A stretch of 64,000 nt of DNA from Anaerobacillus alkaliphilus (GTDB lineage Bacteria; Bacillota; Bacilli; Bacillales; Anaerobacillaceae): contig NZ_QOUX01000042.1 in assembly GCF_004116265.1 (NCBI RefSeq), forward strand, positions 1-64,000, read 5' to 3'. The notes beneath the pieces are model-generated. The model did no database searches and had not been told where the DNA came from. It saw only the letters and a program-made list of their open reading frames with translations. A program made the translations under genes and the position numbers. Position 1 is the stretch's first letter. Every line of letters starts with the position of its first letter. Positions 26,479 through 35,097 of the stretch are shown in pieces.

Positions 26479-26799
26479 ATGCCACGAAAAGCTACTACCA
26501 ATACCGAAGAAGCTGAAATCGATTTAGATGGATTAGTTTCAGACAATGGTAATGATGAAAATAAAATTGAAAACCTAAACCGGATGTTAGCTGCCGTATT
26601 GAATTATTTATCTGATGATGAAGTAGAGGAAATTGATATTGAATACCTCCTTGCAAACACGGAAGGATTGCGGGATTGGTGGGACCATTACCGAGAAAGC
26701 AACCGAAAACAAATTGAAGAAGAGATTAAAAACTCACTAGCTGAGCTTTCCCTAGAAGAACTAGAGAGTATCCGTGAAAAGATAAAAGAAAAAGTCTAG
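26479..26799 (+). CDS. Small acidic protein (106 aa), unknown function
   Basis: MPRKATTNTEEAEIDLDGLV then a strongly acidic helical protein with repeated Glu/Asp (DDEVEEIDIEYLL) and a Lys/Glu-rich C-terminal coiled coil. A WWDHYRESNRKQ patch is the only aromatic cluster. ATG at 26479 is chosen because AGGAGG at 26467-26472 is well placed; the longer frame from 26383 is not supported. No family recognised. The C terminus could be an interaction helix. It is a single gene with a shared terminator. Confidence 0.7.
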   Translation: MPRKATTNTEEAEIDLDGLVSDNGNDENKIENLNRMLAAVLNYLSDDEVEEIDIEYLLANTEGLRDWWDHYRESNRKQIEEEIKNSLAELSLEELESIREKIKEKV

Positions 26800-26838
26800 A
26801 AAAAAAATTAACCTAAGAATAGGTTATTTTTTTTTTTT
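26800..26838. terminator. Bidirectional terminator
   Basis: TAACCTA-AGAA-TAGGTTA with long A and T tracts on either side. It closes the acidic-protein gene and the convergent MocR gene. Confidence 0.85.
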
Positions 26839-28287
26839 CTAGACATAAATCCCATGTAAAACCTCTTGAAATATTTCCCCCATCGTTGAGATAGCGTTCT
26901 CCATCTCTTCATAGTCAAAGCTTGAAAAGCCAAAAATAGCAGCTGGTCGAGGAGGTTTTTCTGTGAAACCAGCAATGTCACTAATCCAGTAAATACCATG
27001 GGCATTACAACGTTCAATAAAAACCAAATATTTCCCTTCCGAATATCGCCACCAACCAAATACATGCATTCCTGATTCAGAACTAATCCATTCAAATGCG
27101 TTGGGTAAGTATTTTTCAAATAAAAAGATGAATTTTTCATACTTGGCTGAATAGATACGATTCATTTTTCGTAAATGCTTTTCGTAGTTCCCATTTCTTA
27201 GAAATAGCGTGATAGCCATCTGTTCTAAGGCAGAGGTTGTATATGGCTGAAAGATATGCTTGGCAGCTTGGAAATAAGGTTTAACATGCTTGGGTAAAAT
27301 CGTATAACCAATCCTAAGCCCAGGGAGAATTGTTTTAGAAAAGGTCCCAAGGAAGATGACACGATCTTCATAATCCAATACTTTTAAAGGCTCTATCGGA
27401 CGCCCCTTTCGTCGAAACTCACTGTCGTAGTCATCCTCAATAATTAAACTATCATTTTGATTAGCCCACTCTAACAAGGCTATCCTTTGTTCGAGTGGCA
27501 TAATTCTTCCAGTGGGAAATTGATGACTTGGTGTAACATAGGCAAGACTACTCTCCCAGTTTTCTACGAGAAAATCATCTGTATGTACAGGAACGGTAAT
27601 TAAGTGTGCTTCCAGGGCATAAAGAGTTTCCTTCATACTTCCAAAGGTAGGATCTTCAATGACAATTCTATCTCCTGGACTAATCAGAAGCTGAGCTAAG
27701 AGAGAAAATGCATGCATCGTTCCGTTGGTAATAAAGATATCTTCTGGTTCACAAGTTATTCCTCTCGTTCTCATTAAATAACTAGAAATAGCTTCTCTTA
27801 ATTCATATAAGCCTTGATCTGGAAGATCTTTCTTTACTAAATAGTTTAGCTCTTTCGCTGCAAGGTTAATGGCTCTTTTCCAATCCGAGACAGGAAAATT
27901 TTCATAATCTGGAGAAAAGCCAATTCCGAAATGGAATGGAACCTTTTTTTCTTCATTATAAAGATAGGGGAGTTTCTTTCCCCATTGAGAAAGTTTAACC
28001 GATTTTTCCTTAACCGTTTTAGGCTCTAATTTTTGTGGTGTATAAGAGACATAAGTACCGCTACCAGTCTTTGTATGAATGTAGCCATCAGCTAATAACA
28101 TCTCATACACTTGTTTCACGGTGTTTCGATTTATTTCATAGTTGGCTGATAACTCTCTAGTAGAAGGTAATTTATAACCTTGTTTTAATTTACCTTCTAA
28201 AATAGCTTCTCTTAAACCGTGATACAACGCGAGGTACTTAAATCTGTACTTGTTAACGTTAATTGAAATGGGAAGGTGTGAGTTCAT
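26839..28287 (-). CDS. MocR/PdxR-type regulator (GntR helix-turn-helix fused to aminotransferase fold)
   Basis: A 482-residue regulator. The N-terminal GntR winged helix (about 15-85) has KLPSTRELSANYEINRNTVK and GYIHTKTGSGTYVS. A fold-type I aminotransferase domain (about 115-470) follows, with IIEDDYDSEFR and the PLP-lysine segment FLGTFSKTILPGLRIGY. MocR proteins use PLP as effector and often control vitamin B6 or amino-acid genes. It is divergent from the DJ-1/PfpI gene with a 122-bp gap, so it may regulate that gene. The target is inferred from position. Confidence 0.92.
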   Translation of the reverse strand: MNSHLPISINVNKYRFKYLALYHGLREAILEGKLKQGYKLPSTRELSANYEINRNTVKQVYEMLLADGYIHTKTGSGTYVSYTPQKLEPKTVKEKSVKLSQWGKKLPYLYNEEKKVPFHFGIGFSPDYENFPVSDWKRAINLAAKELNYLVKKDLPDQGLYELREAISSYLMRTRGITCEPEDIFITNGTMHAFSLLAQLLISPGDRIVIEDPTFGSMKETLYALEAHLITVPVHTDDFLVENWESSLAYVTPSHQFPTGRIMPLEQRIALLEWANQNDSLIIEDDYDSEFRRKGRPIEPLKVLDYEDRVIFLGTFSKTILPGLRIGYTILPKHVKPYFQAAKHIFQPYTTSALEQMAITLFLRNGNYEKHLRKMNRIYSAKYEKFIFLFEKYLPNAFEWISSESGMHVFGWWRYSEGKYLVFIERCNAHGIYWISDIAGFTEKPPRPAAIFGFSSFDYEEMENAISTMGEIFQEVLHGIYV

Positions 28288-28409
28288 TACTGTAAAATTC
28301 CTCTCTGGAATGAAAGTGGGCTAGTGAAAATATCATAAATTGGGTCTTTTTTGCTGTCAATGTATTTTGTATGATAATGATAATTTCATAGTTGAGAGGA
28401 TGGTTAAAA

Positions 28410-28973
28410 ATGAAGATACACGTACTAATCTATAATGAATTTGCAAATTTTGAGGTTATGTTAATTGGCTGGATGAAGTCAAATGGGCATGAAATAGTGA
28501 CAGTTTCTCTAGAAGAAAACTATGTAACAAGCGTAGAGGGATTTAAGATCATTGCTGATACAAAACTACAGGAAGTGAATGTTGCTGATGTAGAATTATT
28601 ATTAATTCCTGGGGGAGACGCTCCTTCTCTATTAGGTTCTAGTCTTCTTCCCGAGTTCATTCGTGAAGTAGCAGCTGCTGGTAAAGGAATTGGTGCTATC
28701 TGTTATGGACCGATTTTATTAGGTGAGTCAGGAATTTTAGAGGGTAAGAACTTCACAACAAGCGTCGATGTGGATGATGAATTATTTACACATTTTAAGA
28801 ATGGAAAATTTCTAAATGAAGACGTTGTCGTTGATGGAAATATTATTACCGCAAAAGGAAACGCGTATGTTGAGTTTGCCGTTGAGGTTTGTAAACAAAT
28901 GGAACTAGTTCACCCAGAAACTCTTGATTTTTATGCTAAATTTCTTAAAAATAGGAAAGAGACAATTGTATAG
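28410..28973 (+). CDS. DJ-1/PfpI family protein
   Basis: A 187-residue class I glutamine amidotransferase-like fold. The nucleophile elbow is GAICYGP with Cys near 98, preceded by LLLIPGGDAP. Members include glyoxalases, chaperones and amidases, so the exact reaction cannot be fixed. ATG at 28410 is chosen over the upstream in-frame ATG at 28392, which precedes the GAGAGG ribosome binding site. It is divergent from the MocR regulator and followed 26 bp later by a Gfo/Idh/MocA enzyme. Confidence 0.85.
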   Translation: MKIHVLIYNEFANFEVMLIGWMKSNGHEIVTVSLEENYVTSVEGFKIIADTKLQEVNVADVELLLIPGGDAPSLLGSSLLPEFIREVAAAGKGIGAICYGPILLGESGILEGKNFTTSVDVDDELFTHFKNGKFLNEDVVVDGNIITAKGNAYVEFAVEVCKQMELVHPETLDFYAKFLKNRKETIV

Positions 28974-28999
28974 AAATATATATACAGCGGGGGTTCGTA

Positions 29000-29977
29000 A
29001 TGAACAGTAGTCTACCTATTAGAGTTGGTATTATTGGGTTAGGTGCCATTGGTGAGGGAATGACGCAGGTTTTTACAGAACATCAATCAACAGAGGTGGT
29101 TGCTGTATGTGATGTTGTGGAAGAAAGGGCTAGGCAAAGAGCTACGGATTTAGGAAACATTTTCTGGACAACAAATTATCAAGAATTGGTTAATCACCCT
29201 GAGCTCGATTTAGTTTATGTTGCTGTTCCACCAGTCTTGCATTATCCAATTGTGATGGATTTGCTTAAGACGAAAAAGCATATTCTCTGTGAAAAACCTT
29301 TAGCTAACTCACTGTCAGAAGCAAAAGAAATGTTGGAAAAAGCAGAAGAAGCTGGTATTGTCCATGCCATTCATTTTCCATTAAGCTATATTAATAACAT
29401 GAAAGAACTTACGGCTAGAATGGAATCTGGATATCTTGGAAAGCTTCGTAGAATAGAATTAGAGATGCGTTTCCCCGAATGGCCTCGTAAGTGGCAGAAA
29501 AATGATTGGATAGCTTCTAGGGAACAAGGTGGCTTTGTTTTCGAAGTAGCAGGGCATTTCGTCCAAATTATTCAGCAATTGTTTGGGAAAATAACTCCTA
29601 TCGAAACAGAACTTGAATATCCGGAAGATCCTACGTCTTGTGAAATTGGTATTCTAGCTAAGTTGAAATTGGAGGATGGAACACCAATTTTAATTAATGG
29701 AATTAGTCAAATCCCTGGGCTACAAGAGCAGAGCATTTCTCTTACTATGTATGGTACCAAGGGAACGCTTTCTTTAGTCGATTTGGTAAAACTGTATGGT
29801 GGCCAACTAGGGCAGGAATTTGCAGAAATAACCATTGAAAAAGACATGTCCTTTTGGGAAGAGTTTATCAACCAATTAGTAAACGCTATTGAAGGAAAAC
29901 CCTCTTCGATGATAGATTTTCACCAGGGTTATGAGGTTCAACTAATTTTAGAAGCACTTCGCACCCCACGAAACTAG
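29000..29977 (+). CDS. Gfo/Idh/MocA family NAD(P)-dependent oxidoreductase
   Basis: A 325-residue dehydrogenase. The N-terminal Rossmann fold has VGIIGLGAIGEGM, and EKPLANSLSEA carries the family's conserved Lys. The C-terminal alpha/beta substrate domain contains GGFVFEVAGHFVQI, with the His expected in the active site. Such enzymes act on sugars, inositols or related polyols. It is probably in one transcript with the DJ-1-like gene. The substrate is not evident. Confidence 0.9.
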   Translation: MNSSLPIRVGIIGLGAIGEGMTQVFTEHQSTEVVAVCDVVEERARQRATDLGNIFWTTNYQELVNHPELDLVYVAVPPVLHYPIVMDLLKTKKHILCEKPLANSLSEAKEMLEKAEEAGIVHAIHFPLSYINNMKELTARMESGYLGKLRRIELEMRFPEWPRKWQKNDWIASREQGGFVFEVAGHFVQIIQQLFGKITPIETELEYPEDPTSCEIGILAKLKLEDGTPILINGISQIPGLQEQSISLTMYGTKGTLSLVDLVKLYGGQLGQEFAEITIEKDMSFWEEFINQLVNAIEGKPSSMIDFHQGYEVQLILEALRTPRN

Positions 29978-29988
29978 GGGTGTTTTTT
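29962..29988 (+). terminator. Terminator overlapping the oxidoreductase stop
   Basis: CACCCC-ACGAAACTA-GGGGTG followed by T6. The stop codon lies in the loop. Confidence 0.8.
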
Positions 29989-30713
29989 CACCATTGAAAG
30001 AAAAACTTTAGTGACATGGTAATTGAGGTGTATGCGACGACTCCAATCGCAAACGTAGGAAAGTGAGCTTCGTCATCAGGGGGTAACTCGTATTTTAGTA
30101 CGTTTAAAATCATCGCCCCTGAGATGAAGGCAAAAATAATAGACTCAGTTAAAGGTGAGAGGTGAACTTTCACCCCAAGGATCCAGCCTGCGATGATACC
30201 GAGAGCAAGTACATATCTTCCGATGGAATTATAGATATCTGAGTACTCTCTCCACAAATCGTGGGCAACTGCAACAAAATGAAGACCAACGGCAAGACCG
30301 TAAAAGACGGCTTGGATACCTAGGACGTTATGTGAAATAACCGTATAGGCAACTAGCATATTGTAGATGCCAAAAAATAAAATTTGTAGCCAAAAAAGTG
30401 CTCTTGCTTTACTTTGGTTGCCTTTTAACTGAGCTTTGCGTACTACCTTTTGAATACCGTAAAATAGCAGTACCCCTAGAAGTCCCACAAAATATAATTC
30501 AGATTCCATTGTAAAAAAATCATTGTATTTCTTAACAATCATTTGTTCTTTATGTAAGGTAGGTAGAACATATACAAAAACATAGGAGACTGCTAAGCCA
30601 CCAGAAAAAGAGAACCACTTTAAGCGTTGAATTCTCCCAGAAGGTATAAGTTCGTTGGCAAGTAAATGAATCAAAATAAAAGCAAACCCCATGATAAACG
30701 CATCGAGTGACAT
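29988..30713 (-). CDS. Multi-pass membrane protein, ZIP-like
   Basis: A 241-residue protein with about seven hydrophobic helices. FSGGLAVSYVFVYVLPTLHK resembles a ZIP transporter helix (Gly-rich, polar residues and Pro), but the His-rich loop and paired metal motifs of true ZIPs are not obvious. ATG at 30713 has AAGGAG correctly spaced and starts MSLDAFIMGF; the longer frame is not supported. It may be a divergent metal or cation transporter. Function uncertain. Confidence 0.65.
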   Translation of the reverse strand: MSLDAFIMGFAFILIHLLANELIPSGRIQRLKWFSFSGGLAVSYVFVYVLPTLHKEQMIVKKYNDFFTMESELYFVGLLGVLLFYGIQKVVRKAQLKGNQSKARALFWLQILFFGIYNMLVAYTVISHNVLGIQAVFYGLAVGLHFVAVAHDLWREYSDIYNSIGRYVLALGIIAGWILGVKVHLSPLTESIIFAFISGAMILNVLKYELPPDDEAHFPTFAIGVVAYTSITMSLKFFFQW

Positions 30714-30791
30714 AGAAATTCTCCTTAATTGAAATTCTTGACTTAGGTTATCCAACCGAAAGAAAAACAATCAATTTAAACCAGAATGAAC

Positions 30792-30827
30792 AAAAAAAAA
30801 CAGAGAAACATTCTCTGTTTAAAAAAA
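30792..30827. terminator. Bidirectional terminator next to a MITE
   Basis: AAACAGAGAA-ACA-TTCTCTGTTT with A and T tracts on both sides. It lies immediately left of the MITE copy and probably served the small membrane gene at 31020 on the minus strand before insertion. Confidence 0.75.
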
Positions 30828-30828
30828 T

Positions 30829-31021
30829 AGGCTGTTTTCGCAAAGTTTGTTGCTTGTGTAAAAATCCCAAAAGCCGGATTTTTACACAAAATACTAAGAA
30901 CTCACAACAAATTTAGTAAGTATTGCTCTTTTCTTACTTAATTTATTAGATGATATCTTCATCTAAGGTATGTTTCCAAATTAATTTAGGGTATAAGTAA
31001 CATTGTTTAAGAAAAGAGCCT
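30829..31021 (+). mobile_element. MITE-like element, copy 1 (193 bp)
   Basis: It runs from AGGCTGTTTTCGCAAAG to GAAAAGAGCCT with imperfect terminal inverted repeats of about 25 bp. It is flanked by an exact 6-bp target duplication AAAAAT (30823-30828 and 31022-31027). An internal palindrome TAAAAATCC...GGATTTTTA lies near the left end. It has no open reading frame of its own. It is very similar to the copies at 41919 and 62029. Confidence 0.9.
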
Positions 31022-31187
31022 AAAAATAGAATAATGCGCCAAATACCCAAGTAAGGACGGCAATTGTTCCGATTGTAAAGGAAATAATGGCTGTCTTTTT
31101 CTTGTTTTTTATCGCACTAAAAAATCCGATTGTGGCGCAAATTGCAGCAATCGTCCAACAAACTAGTGCAAGAATAACGATAATCAT
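31020..31187 (-). CDS. Small two-helix membrane protein (55 aa)
   Basis: ATG at 31187 behind AGGAG; the product is MIIVILALVCWTIAAICATI, then GFFSAIKNKKKTAIISFTIG and a second hydrophobic helix. The layout is TM, short Lys-rich loop, TM. The stop codon TAG (31020-31022) uses the first two bases of the adjacent MITE, so the insertion defines the C terminus. No family recognised. The longer frame upstream of 31187 has no ribosome binding site and was not used. Confidence 0.65.
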   Translation of the reverse strand: MIIVILALVCWTIAAICATIGFFSAIKNKKKTAIISFTIGTIAVLTWVFGALFYF

Positions 31188-31275
31188 AAATTTTTCTCCT
31201 TTTTCAAATGACTGATTACCGTTATCATGGCATATTTTTAGTTGTTTTGCACGTGAATGTAAGGTAATGATCAGA

Positions 31276-31304
31276 TAAAAAAAGGACAAGTTTAGCTGTC
31301 CTTT
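31276..31304 (-). terminator. MFS gene terminator
   Basis: AAAGGACA...TGTCCTTT stem (31281-31304) with a T run on the minus strand. Confidence 0.8.
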
Positions 31305-31315
31305 GTAAGTTACTA

Positions 31316-32545
31316 TTAAACTGCTGTTTTTTCTTTTGAGAGAGTTATACTTAAATTTCGTAAACTTGGAAGGAAGAAAGCTGAGACTGCAACAGATATC
31401 ATTAGAAACCCGACAAGTGAAAATAGAAGATTTATCCCCCATACTTCGGCAACAACTCCCCCGAATAGTGCACCTAGAGGTGTGGCTATTGTAGTTAACA
31501 AGATACGAACCGCAAATACTCTTCCTAACAAATGAGGCTCTACAAACTTTTGATATAATGTCGTGTTATTAATGGTGATAATAGGCATACAAAACCCTGA
31601 TATAACAATAAACAGAATAGCTAGTGAATATAAAGGTGTTAGACCTAATCCAATTGTAAAAATTCCATCAATTATTACTGACCCTAATAATACATTTCTT
31701 AATTTTAAGGGGTTCGTTTTCTTAAAGCCGACCCATAAAGATCCAAGGACCATCCCGAGCCCTAGTGAAGCTTCAAAAAAGCCAAAATGGAACTCGGTTC
31801 TCCCAAGTGTTTCTGTTATATAGGGTAAAAACATTGGGAAAAGTGCTCCTTTGCAAAAGTTAAGAATGACTAGTAAAAGAGCCAAACCTAGTAAAAATGA
31901 ATGTTGTCGATAGACTGAAATCCCTTCTTTGAACTTTGTACTCCAACTATCCTGTTTGCTTACTTCGGTAAACTCAGGATTTTCAATAAGGGTCAAGAGT
32001 AGACCGGCAGTACCTAATAGGCCGACTAAAGATAGAAGCACGACTTCTACTCCAAATGTATATAGAAAAATCCCCCCTAATGCAGGACCTGCTAATAACA
32101 TGAGTTGTGCTGTACTATCAATTACCGAATTAGCTTTTTGTAATTTTTCCTTCGGGAGTATTTGAGAGATATAGGCCATACAAGAAGGAAGGTATAGAGG
32201 AACTGTTAAACCAGTAATCGCTAATACCAATACTAAATTCCAAATGGCAAAGGACCCTAACGTGTAGGTAATTAAAGGGAAAGTAAAGGTAATGGCACCG
32301 GACCATTGAGCCATTATCATTACTTTTTTCCGGTTCCACCCATCTAAAAACGGACCGAACCATAGTAAACTTATTGAACGTGATAGTAAGAAAACCACCA
32401 TAATACTCCCCATTGCAAGCTTAGATCCTGTAGTATCATAGACTAACCATGCTATGGCAAAGGCTGAAAACGTGTTTCCTAAACTTGCTGACGCATGACC
32501 CAACCAAACAATAAAAAATGATTTTTGTTTTAATAAATCTAACAT
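31316..32545 (-). CDS. MFS transporter (efflux type)
   Basis: A 409-residue, about 12-TM major facilitator. The loop between TM2 and TM3 has FGPFLDGWNRKKVMI, similar to the conserved GxxxDRxxRK motif. LGRVFAVRILLTTIATPLG in the second half is typical of MFS_3-type drug or macrolide exporters. TAGGAGG precedes the ATG. It is divergent from an ArsR-type regulator with two palindromic operators in the 138-bp gap, so expression is probably repressed until an unknown ligand appears. Confidence 0.9.
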   Translation of the reverse strand: MLDLLKQKSFFIVWLGHASASLGNTFSAFAIAWLVYDTTGSKLAMGSIMVVFLLSRSISLLWFGPFLDGWNRKKVMIMAQWSGAITFTFPLITYTLGSFAIWNLVLVLAITGLTVPLYLPSCMAYISQILPKEKLQKANSVIDSTAQLMLLAGPALGGIFLYTFGVEVVLLSLVGLLGTAGLLLTLIENPEFTEVSKQDSWSTKFKEGISVYRQHSFLLGLALLLVILNFCKGALFPMFLPYITETLGRTEFHFGFFEASLGLGMVLGSLWVGFKKTNPLKLRNVLLGSVIIDGIFTIGLGLTPLYSLAILFIVISGFCMPIITINNTTLYQKFVEPHLLGRVFAVRILLTTIATPLGALFGGVVAEVWGINLLFSLVGFLMISVAVSAFFLPSLRNLSITLSKEKTAV

Positions 32546-32567
32546 TGCGATAACCTCCTATAAATTT

Positions 32568-32612
32568 GTTCAAAAATAACTGAACATATTAATAGTTCAA
32601 TAATTTTTGAAC
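32568..32612. promoter_or_regulatory. Twin palindromic operators between MFS and ArsR-type regulator
   Basis: GTTCAAAAATAACTGAAC (32568-32585) and GTTCAATAATTTTTGAAC (32595-32612) are 18-bp inverted repeats with GTTCA/TGAAC arms, 27 bp apart. A third half site AGTTCAAT lies at 32621. They are the obvious binding sites for the adjacent regulator. Confidence 0.8.
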
Positions 32613-32683
32613 TTGAATATAGTTCAATTATATTTTATACTTTGGATATGTCAACAATCTTTTCCATAATAAGGAGCCTAAAA

Positions 32684-33586
32684 ATGTCACTTAAGGTTGA
32701 ATTTGATTATGCTACTTCATATGAGTATGCAAGTAGCCTTACTGTCTTTTTAAATAAAAAAAGTAAACATGATCTTGAAAAGACTTGGTATAAAGAAGTT
32801 GAAAAAGTGTTATCAAGCGAATTTTTTGAGTGCATAGATAAAGAAAATTTACTACCGTTTACAAGTTATCTTCAGCTATTAATTTATTTTAGTCCTGCAA
32901 AAGGTGATATTAATGCATTTATTAAATGGCTAGAACATCTTACACCTGGCCAAATATATGAGCTTTTATCTAGCCATTTAGGAGAGGAAATCCCAGAAAG
33001 TTTCGAGACATTCCGGAATTACTACGTCAATCTGCTAACTTCTTGGAAGAATTCTTATCAGTTGAGCGCTGATATTGAGGAATTGCTACAAGAGGAGGTA
33101 GTAACTAGGCGTAAACAATCAGTGGGCAAAAATTCACTTGATATAATTGAGGAAGTAACAAACGGAATTCGACTTCACCCGGATAATAGAATTGAAAAAG
33201 TCATCTTAGTTCCTTCTTATCACTTCAAACCATTGAACCGTATATACATTTTAAAGGAAACAATCATCATCTTATATGCTATTGAAATCGAAAATTCTCA
33301 TTCGGGTTTGCCAGGTCCTTCATTACTTCGTAAAACTAAGGCTCTAGCGGATGAAAAAAGATTATTGATCTTAAAATTAGTTGCAAGCAAGCCGAGAACG
33401 TTTACAGAAATATCTAAAGCAACAAAAATCTCGAAAAGTAACCTTCATTACCATTTAACGCTACTTAGAACAGCAGGTTTAATTCGAATTAACAATTATA
33501 TGTTAGCTCAACCAGACTTATATGAGGTTAGGCTAGATATGTTTGTTTCTTTAAAGGAAGATTTGGAGCATTACGTATTTAAATAG
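32684..33586 (+). CDS. ArsR-type winged-helix transcriptional regulator (long form)
   Basis: A 300-residue protein. The helix-turn-helix is in the C-terminal part (about 225-285: ADEKRLLILKLVASKPRTFT then EISKATKISKSNLHYHLTLL). The N-terminal 200 residues form a helical domain of unknown fold, probably ligand sensing, as in other long ArsR-family regulators near MFS exporters. ATG at 32684 follows AAGGAG (32671-32676). It is divergent from the exporter and likely binds the twin palindromes between them. Confidence 0.85.
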   Translation: MSLKVEFDYATSYEYASSLTVFLNKKSKHDLEKTWYKEVEKVLSSEFFECIDKENLLPFTSYLQLLIYFSPAKGDINAFIKWLEHLTPGQIYELLSSHLGEEIPESFETFRNYYVNLLTSWKNSYQLSADIEELLQEEVVTRRKQSVGKNSLDIIEEVTNGIRLHPDNRIEKVILVPSYHFKPLNRIYILKETIIILYAIEIENSHSGLPGPSLLRKTKALADEKRLLILKLVASKPRTFTEISKATKISKSNLHYHLTLLRTAGLIRINNYMLAQPDLYEVRLDMFVSLKEDLEHYVFK

Positions 33587-33755
33587 AACCGATTTCCTTG
33601 TTTTAAAGTGTTACATCTAACTCCAAAATTCTTTTTGATTCTCCCTAATAACGAAAAAAATAATTAAGAAATTCCTAAAAATATATGGTAAGATGTTTTC
33701 ATAAAAAATATATTTAGGGTCTCTAATAAAATTGAATATAGTGGGAGAAAAAACC

Positions 33756-34979
33756 ATGTGGAAAAATAGGAATGTATGGATTTTATTATGTGGTGAATTA
33801 ATTGCAGGTATAGGTTTATGGACAGGGATTATCGGAAATCTTGAATTCCTACAACAGCACGTACCTTCAGATTTTATGAAATCATTAATCTTATTTACGG
33901 GTTTGTTGGCAGGGGTAATGGTAGCGCCATTAGCAGGTAGAATTATAGACTCATATAGTAAAAAGAAAGTAATGATTTATGCAAGTTTTGGTAGAATGCT
34001 CAGTGTATTATTTATGTTTCTCGCCATCGAGTTTGGTTCTGTTTTTTGGATGATCTGTTTCATGATAGCCATCCAGTTGTCGGCTGCCTTCTATTTTCCA
34101 GCATTACAAGCACTCATTCCTGTCGTTGTCGGAGAAAAGGATTTACTACAGATGAATGGTGCTCATATGAATATGACAACGATCGCAAGGATTATTGGGA
34201 CTGCTTTAGCTGGCGTGATGCTTGTTTTCGTTAGCTTATACTCACTATACTTAGCATCTTTTGTAGCGTACGGATTACTACTCCTCTCAACGTTTCTGTT
34301 AGTAGTCGAGGAAGATGAGAAGATAGTACCAGGTGTAAAAAAGGATAAAAAAGCTGCTAGTTTTAAGGAAGTTCTCCCTCTCTTAAGGGGAGTTCCAATT
34401 GCAATGATGGCCTTAATTTTAACGCTTATTCCTATGTTCTTCTTAGGTGGTTTTAATTTAATGGTTATTTCCATCAGTGATCTTCAGCAAGATGCAACGA
34501 TTAAAGGGTTAATCTATACGGTTGAAGGTTGTTGCTTTATGTTAGGAGCATTTCTTGTAAAGCGTGTTTCTGAAAAAGTAGATCAAGTGAAGTTTATGTT
34601 TATTATTACAACAGTAGTTGCTATCACACATCTCTCTTTATATTTTGCCGAATTTAAGTGGTTGGCACTTTCATCGTTCGGAATTTTTGGCTTTGCGATT
34701 GGCTTTTTCTTTCCGATTACAGCCACGATATTCCAAACGAAAATTCCAAAAGAATACCATGGTCGTTTTTTCTCGTTTAGAAGTATGTTAGATCGGGTTA
34801 TGTTCCAAGTAGTCTTATTAGCTACCGGATTATTTTTAGATACGATAGGGTTTCAGTATATGGTATTAGTCTTTGGGGTTATATCACTAAGTATGATTGC
34901 CTTTTTTGGATTACGGTATATAAAGACACCTTTTCAAGATCAGCCATTACCAACCGAACAAAAAGCCGGTTCAATTTAA
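33756..34979 (+). CDS. MFS transporter
   Basis: A 407-residue, 12-TM facilitator. It starts MWKNRNVWILLCGELIAGIG, and AGRIIDSYSKKKVMIYASFG is the loop 2-3 motif. IPKEYHGRFFSFRSMLDRVM matches the mid-protein motif of the MFS_3 group. It is distinct from the exporter at 31316 but of the same broad class. ATG at 33756 follows GGGAG at the right distance. The substrate is unknown. A shortened MITE lies 6 bp past the stop. Confidence 0.88.
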   Translation: MWKNRNVWILLCGELIAGIGLWTGIIGNLEFLQQHVPSDFMKSLILFTGLLAGVMVAPLAGRIIDSYSKKKVMIYASFGRMLSVLFMFLAIEFGSVFWMICFMIAIQLSAAFYFPALQALIPVVVGEKDLLQMNGAHMNMTTIARIIGTALAGVMLVFVSLYSLYLASFVAYGLLLLSTFLLVVEEDEKIVPGVKKDKKAASFKEVLPLLRGVPIAMMALILTLIPMFFLGGFNLMVISISDLQQDATIKGLIYTVEGCCFMLGAFLVKRVSEKVDQVKFMFIITTVVAITHLSLYFAEFKWLALSSFGIFGFAIGFFFPITATIFQTKIPKEYHGRFFSFRSMLDRVMFQVVLLATGLFLDTIGFQYMVLVFGVISLSMIAFFGLRYIKTPFQDQPLPTEQKAGSI

Positions 34980-34984
34980 ATGAA

Positions 34985-35046
34985 AGGCTCTTTTCGTAAT
35001 GTGAATTCTTAGTGTTTTTAAGCAACAAACTTTGCGAAAACAGCCA
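34985..35046 (-). mobile_element. MITE-like element, copy 4: 62-bp deletion derivative, opposite orientation
   Basis: Both ends are kept (AGGCTCTTTTCGTAA on the left; GCAACAAACTTTGCGAAAAC then AGCC on the right), together with a short internal piece. About 130 bp of the interior is missing relative to copies 1-3. The flanks AATGAA/AATAAA look like a decayed 6-bp target duplication. Confidence 0.8.
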
Positions 35047-35050
35047 AATA

Positions 35051-35096
35051 AAAAATAGAGACTGTCTCAATTTAATTGAGACCAGTCTCTATTTTT
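35051..35096. terminator. Bidirectional terminator
   Basis: A long stem, AAAAATAGAGACTG...CAGTCTCTATTTTT with an inner CTCAATTTAATTGAG, between the MFS gene (+) and the BCCT gene (-). Confidence 0.88.
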
Positions 35097-35097
35097 G

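Noticed and set aside
31188-31442. N-terminal extension of the small membrane protein to 140 residues
   Set aside because: It overlaps the end of the MFS gene and its terminator; AGGAG supports the start at 31187.
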